A stretch of DNA of 9,260 bases, taken from Chitinophagaceae bacterium (GTDB lineage Bacteria; Bacteroidota; Bacteroidia; Chitinophagales; Chitinophagaceae). Below the pieces are notes generated by a model, which saw nothing but the letters and a program-made list of their open reading frames with translations, did not search any database and had not been told where the DNA came from. Both the position numbers and the translations under genes were made by a program. Every line of letters begins with the position of its first letter. Within the stretch, counting starts at the first letter, position 1. Shown in pieces: positions 6,989-9,260 of the stretch. The stretch spans positions 1-9,260 of the forward strand of contig CANFLJ010000047.1 in NCBI GenBank assembly GCA_947447815.1. The letters are read 5' to 3'.

Positions 6989-7013
6989 AACTTGTAACTA
7001 GAAACTAGTAACC
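6989..7013. repeat. Degenerate heptanucleotide array (AACTAGT/AGTAACC type)
   Basis: The segment reads as the in-phase heptamers AACTTGT, AACTAGA and AACTAGT, then AACC. It ends one base from the stop codon of the Omp85-like gene (7015-7017). Its last 14 bases, AGAAACTAGTAACC, match AGAAACCAGTAACC in the 9001-9042 array at 13 of 14 positions. Confidence 0.65.
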
Positions 7014-7014
7014 G

Positions 7015-8268
7015 TTAGAATACCTCCCCTAAATTAACAAAAAATCCCTTTGAACCATCGGTACCAATCCCATAATCAATGCATAGATTAGCTCCAGATA
7101 ATTTATTAAGTTTAATACGTAAACCAGCTCCATATCCCATCTCATTATACCTTAATTCCTTTGAAAACTGACTAGAGTACGATTGAACATTAGCAAACAC
7201 AACGCCACCAATGAGTCCGTTTTGTACAATATCAAATCTGTATTCCGACTCAAAATATACTAGTTGCTTTGCCCTGAATCGTCCTTGAATATATCCCCTT
7301 CCCATATTAAAGTTGTCATCCCAGCCAGTACTTGGCAACATTAAGTAAGGAGGTTTTCCGCTTAAAGTAAGCCACTCCAGATTCCAGAATGCCAGTACAC
7401 TATGTCTGTTTTTAGACAAGGGTATATACTTTCTGATGTCTATCTGAACTGTTTCCCAGTTATTATCACTCCCAAGCCAGGTATAGTTGGGACGATAAAT
7501 AGCAGCTGCATACCACCCATTACTGGAATTAATCTGGTTTAATCTGTCATCATACTGTGTTCTTAAAGCAAAACCTGACGACACCGACTTATCCAGCACT
7601 GTAGGCCCATTATTATCATAGCGTTGAAAACTGGTTTTCACATTGGATGGTGGATTTACCTCTTTTATATTCCACATGTAATCATAAAAGAATCCAGCAC
7701 CCAGTAGAAAGTTCTTAGTAACTTCTTTCAAAACCGACTGATGTATTTTAGCGTAAGAGAAATTAATAGTATATCCATTATTCAGTTCGGTATGTCCCCC
7801 AAGCCCAAAAGTTTCTGATGGATAATCCATATATCTCCAGTCAATGATAATGTTATACTTATTTTTTGCTGTCCAGATGTTTGCCTGAAAGGGAAGAATT
7901 GTCTGATTAAATTCAGAATATGCAATACTGGCTTGCATGTTAGATACCTTTGCGGTAGTATCGGAGGTGGTATAAAAACCAATATTGGATGCCAGGATTC
8001 CAGCCCATCCAGTTTGCAAGGTATAACCTACTGCGGGCACATTGGCAAAATGAAACTTCCAAGGTTCGTGCTTAGTATCTAAATTATCTTCTCTATTCTT
8101 TTTAAAAAAAGTATGATATACATCTACGAGGTCTTTCTGATTGGATTCGGGAGCACTTACAATCAGCTTGCTGGCAGTATCTTCCACTGGCGACTGTGCA
8201 GCGACCTGATTGCTACAAAAACAACATAAAATTAAAATTAAAAAGTAATTCCTATTAATGTGTTTCAA
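7015..8268 (-). CDS. BamA/TamA (Omp85) family outer-membrane barrel without POTRA domains
   Basis: This encodes 417 residues. The start is a TTG at 8268: the frame is open upstream to a stop at 8305-8307 with no ATG, and this start gives a well-formed signal peptide (residues 1-24, cut near VAA-Q). Residues about 25-70 are a short polar periplasmic segment, too short for even one POTRA domain. Residues about 70-417 form an Omp85-type barrel: YDDRLNQINSSNGWYAA (239-255, the YDxRxNxxxxxxG motif), the loop-6 signature GRGYIQGRFR (323-332), LIGGVVFANVQ (352-362), GAGLRIKLN (380-388) and a C-terminal strand ending in Phe417, as needed for BAM recognition. Full-length Omp85 proteins insert or translocate proteins. 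A POTRA-less member may be a pore or lipid/protein transporter; substrate unknown. Confidence 0.88.
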   Translation of the reverse strand: MKHINRNYFLILILCCFCSNQVAAQSPVEDTASKLIVSAPESNQKDLVDVYHTFFKKNREDNLDTKHEPWKFHFANVPAVGYTLQTGWAGILASNIGFYTTSDTTAKVSNMQASIAYSEFNQTILPFQANIWTAKNKYNIIIDWRYMDYPSETFGLGGHTELNNGYTINFSYAKIHQSVLKEVTKNFLLGAGFFYDYMWNIKEVNPPSNVKTSFQRYDNNGPTVLDKSVSSGFALRTQYDDRLNQINSSNGWYAAAIYRPNYTWLGSDNNWETVQIDIRKYIPLSKNRHSVLAFWNLEWLTLSGKPPYLMLPSTGWDDNFNMGRGYIQGRFRAKQLVYFESEYRFDIVQNGLIGGVVFANVQSYSSQFSKELRYNEMGYGAGLRIKLNKLSGANLCIDYGIGTDGSKGFFVNLGEVF

Positions 8269-8307
8269 ATGAAAATTGATTTTATCTATTTTTCTAAGAC
8301 CCTGTTA

Positions 8308-8343
8308 ATATAAAGAAGTTTATTATTAGACTCTTCTTTATAT
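8308..8343 (-). promoter_or_regulatory. Hairpin in the probable 5' leader of the Omp85-like gene
   Basis: Perfect 11-bp arms ATATAAAGAAG (8308-8318) and CTTCTTTATAT (8333-8343) flank a 14-nt loop. The element lies 39 bp upstream of the TTG start and downstream of the predicted -7 box at 8373-8380, so it would be transcribed into the leader. It could be an RNA hairpin or, with its long spacer, a dyad for a DNA-binding regulator. No T-run follows, so termination is unlikely. Confidence 0.5.
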
Positions 8344-8372
8344 CAATTTGTGCTCTGAATTATCTTTATTAA

Positions 8373-8380
8373 CAAAAGTA
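8373..8380 (-). promoter_or_regulatory. Bacteroidetes-type -7 box for the Omp85-like gene
   Basis: Minus-strand TACTTTTG is an exact TAnnTTTG match, 104 bp upstream of the TTG start at 8268. It predicts a leader of about 100 nt containing the 11-bp hairpin. The distance and the lack of a visible -33 element keep confidence moderate. Confidence 0.45.
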
Positions 8381-8474
8381 TTAGAAACCTTAATTAGCTA
8401 TGCCTCAATTGCGCTTTCTGTAGATTGATTTGTTGCTCTTAAATTCAATTATTAAAAGAGTAAATGATTCTTAT

Positions 8475-8482
8475 TACTTTTG
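8475..8482 (+). promoter_or_regulatory. Bacteroidetes-type -7 box for the phosphoribosyltransferase gene
   Basis: Plus-strand TACTTTTG fits TAnnTTTG exactly, 18 bp before the ATG at 8501, predicting a leader of about 10-13 nt. The TTG at 8480-8482 forms the end of this box, so it is unlikely to be a translation start even though the frame is open from it. Confidence 0.6.
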
Positions 8483-8500
8483 AAATCTAATTTATCAGGC

Positions 8501-9001
8501 ATGAACGAAAAGCACTGTGTACTTTCTTCTACAGAAATAGCAATAATACTACAGCGACTTACCCTACAGGTAGCAGAAAATGTTGCCGACGACCTTACCG
8601 AATTTATCGTGGTTGGCATACAAAGCAAAGGCTATACAATTGCTGAAAAAATAGTAGCATCGCTCAGCAAGATAATCGACAATCCAATTACTTTATTATC
8701 CCTTAGTTTGAATAAAGATTTCCCTGCGGAAATCTCCCTTAATAAATCAATGGATTTTAATGGCAAGAATATTTTGATAGTAGATGATGTGGTGAATAAT
8801 GGCCGCACACTTACCTATGCTATTAAGCCATTTCTGAATTTTTTCCCTAGAAGTATACAGACACTCGTACTAGTAGAAAGGATGTACAAATTATTTCCCA
8901 TAAAGGCAGATTACATAGGTCTTTCTATAGCTACCACCAAAGAAGACCACATATTAGTAGAAGAAAAAGATGGGGAAATAACCGGAGCTTATTTAAAGTA
9001 A
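8501..9001 (+). CDS. PyrR-like phosphoribosyltransferase family protein
   Basis: This encodes 166 residues from ATG 8501, chosen over the in-frame TTG 8480, which lies in the promoter box. It has a type I phosphoribosyltransferase fold. IVVGIQSKGYTIAEKI (36-51) corresponds to the PyrR GIxTRGxxLAxRI segment, and ILIVDDVVNNGRTL (91-104) is the PRPP-binding loop. The C-terminal LVLVERMYKLFPIKADYIGLSIATTKEDHILVE (122-154) parallels PyrR (DR...LPIxPDYVGxxxxT). The loop has Asn100 where most family members have Thr or Ser before GxT, and the TFYRDDL-like flexible-loop motif of classical PyrR is absent. It is therefore a divergent paralogue: base-transferring activity is possible but unproven, and RNA-binding attenuation of pyr genes is not supported, as no pyr gene is adjacent. 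It is a stand-alone gene, divergent from the Omp85-like gene. Confidence 0.85.
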   Translation: MNEKHCVLSSTEIAIILQRLTLQVAENVADDLTEFIVVGIQSKGYTIAEKIVASLSKIIDNPITLLSLSLNKDFPAEISLNKSMDFNGKNILIVDDVVNNGRTLTYAIKPFLNFFPRSIQTLVLVERMYKLFPIKADYIGLSIATTKEDHILVEEKDGEITGAYLK

Positions 9002-9042
9002 GTTGCCAGTTACCAGAAACCAGTAACCAGTAACCAGCAACT
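9001..9042. repeat. Six-unit heptanucleotide array with dyad symmetry (AGTAACC type)
   Basis: Six in-phase 7-nt units occupy 9001-9042: AGTTGCC, AGTTACC, AGAAACC, AGTAACC, AGTAACC, AGCAACT. The array starts on the last base of the phosphoribosyltransferase stop codon and fills most of the 55-bp gap to the convergent glyS stop. It is also an imperfect palindrome: 9000-9006 pairs with 9037-9043 (7 bp) and 9009-9013 with 9030-9034 (5 bp), separated by CA/CA mismatches. A T-run at 9053-9058 follows on the plus strand, so it might double as a transcription terminator (inference). Confidence 0.8.
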
Positions 9043-9056
9043 TGATAGAATATTTT

Positions 9057-9260
9057 TTAGGCAATAGCACCCAGAACAAGCTCTTTCACTTTATCCATCG
9101 GTATTCTTTCTTGCGTCATAGTATCTCTGTAACGAATAGTAACTGTATTATCTTCAATAGTCTGATGATCTATCGTAACACAGAAAGGTGTACCAATAGC
9201 ATCCTGACGACGATAACGCTTACCAATAGCATCCTTTTCTTCGTAGAAACAACGGAATAA
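9057..9260 (-). CDS. glyS: Glycyl-tRNA synthetase, C-terminal fragment
   Basis: The minus-strand frame is open from the right edge to a TAA at 9059-9057, giving the last 67 residues. The sequence FYEEKDAIGKRYRRQDAIGT (residues 5-24), PFCVTIDHQTIEDNTVTIRYRDTM (25-48) and QERIPMDKVKELV (50-62) is the C-terminal part of the anticodon-binding domain of the single-chain, dimeric class II GlyRS found in Bacteroidota and eukaryotes (not the alpha/beta bacterial form). The enzyme charges tRNA-Gly in the cytoplasm. The catalytic domain lies outside the window. The gene converges with the phosphoribosyltransferase gene. A plus-strand open frame over the same bases is a shadow. Confidence 0.95.
   Translation of the reverse strand, partial: LFRCFYEEKDAIGKRYRRQDAIGTPFCVTIDHQTIEDNTVTIRYRDTMTQERIPMDKVKELVLGAIA

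Noticed and set aside
9001..9042. Repeat array as a CRISPR
   Set aside because: The units are 7 nt and contiguous with no unique spacers, and no cas gene is present.
9042..9260. Plus-strand open frame of 72 codons at the right edge
   Set aside because: The opposite strand encodes an unmistakable glycyl-tRNA synthetase C-terminus over the same bases; the plus-strand product resembles nothing.

Overview
The window looks like a chromosomal stretch from an AT-rich member of the Bacteroidota, probably Chitinophagaceae or a close relative (inference). The reasons are: recognised gene starts sit downstream of Bacteroidetes-type -7 boxes (TAnnTTTG); no convincing Shine-Dalgarno sequences are visible; there are Omp85-type and PorT-like outer-membrane barrels; and the rhomboid protein carries the LTPEEK-type C-terminal tail typical of this phylum. 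Nothing indicates a plasmid, prophage, insertion sequence or CRISPR array. No tRNA or rRNA was recognised.

Layout, left to right. Bases 1-267 hold the 3' end of rfbA/rmlA (dTDP-glucose synthesis), closed by a long perfect hairpin (285-327). A single plus-strand gene follows (442-1095), encoding a membrane-anchored TPR protein, with its own promoter at 416-423. A 21-bp perfect hairpin (1119-1163) separates it from a convergent, tightly packed five-gene minus-strand cluster. In order of transcription this is hflX (5936-4749), a small Rieske 2Fe-2S protein, a rhomboid-fold membrane protein, a membrane-anchored endonuclease/exonuclease/phosphatase (EEP) protein and a large GNAT-like/YghO-like protein. 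The gaps are only 8, 12, 9 and 17 bp. Upstream are two more minus-strand genes, each probably its own unit: a PorT-like outer-membrane barrel (6819-6025, with a terminator at 5970-5991) and a barrel-only Omp85/BamA-TamA family protein (8268-7015). A divergent promoter region (8269-8500) separates the latter from a plus-strand PyrR-like phosphoribosyltransferase (8501-9001). That gene converges on the 3' end of glyS (glycyl-tRNA synthetase), which runs off the right edge on the minus strand (9057-9260).

Most of the window is ordinary housekeeping and envelope gene content. The main item worth a second look is the rhomboid protein. It keeps the nucleophilic serine but has lost the dyad histidine (Asp in its place) and both oxyanion-hole residues of the HxxxN motif (Gly and Ser), so it reads as a bacterial pseudoprotease. 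The second is a set of intergenic heptanucleotide repeats at three places (AGTAAAA x4 and AGTAACC-type arrays of about 3.5 and 6 units). They share one 7-nt framework and lie beside stop codons or upstream of a promoter. Smaller items are a Glu-to-Asp change at the EEP metal-binding position, TTG starts for hflX and the Omp85-like gene, three identical TACTTTTG promoter octamers, and a perfect 11-bp hairpin in the probable leader of the Omp85-like gene.
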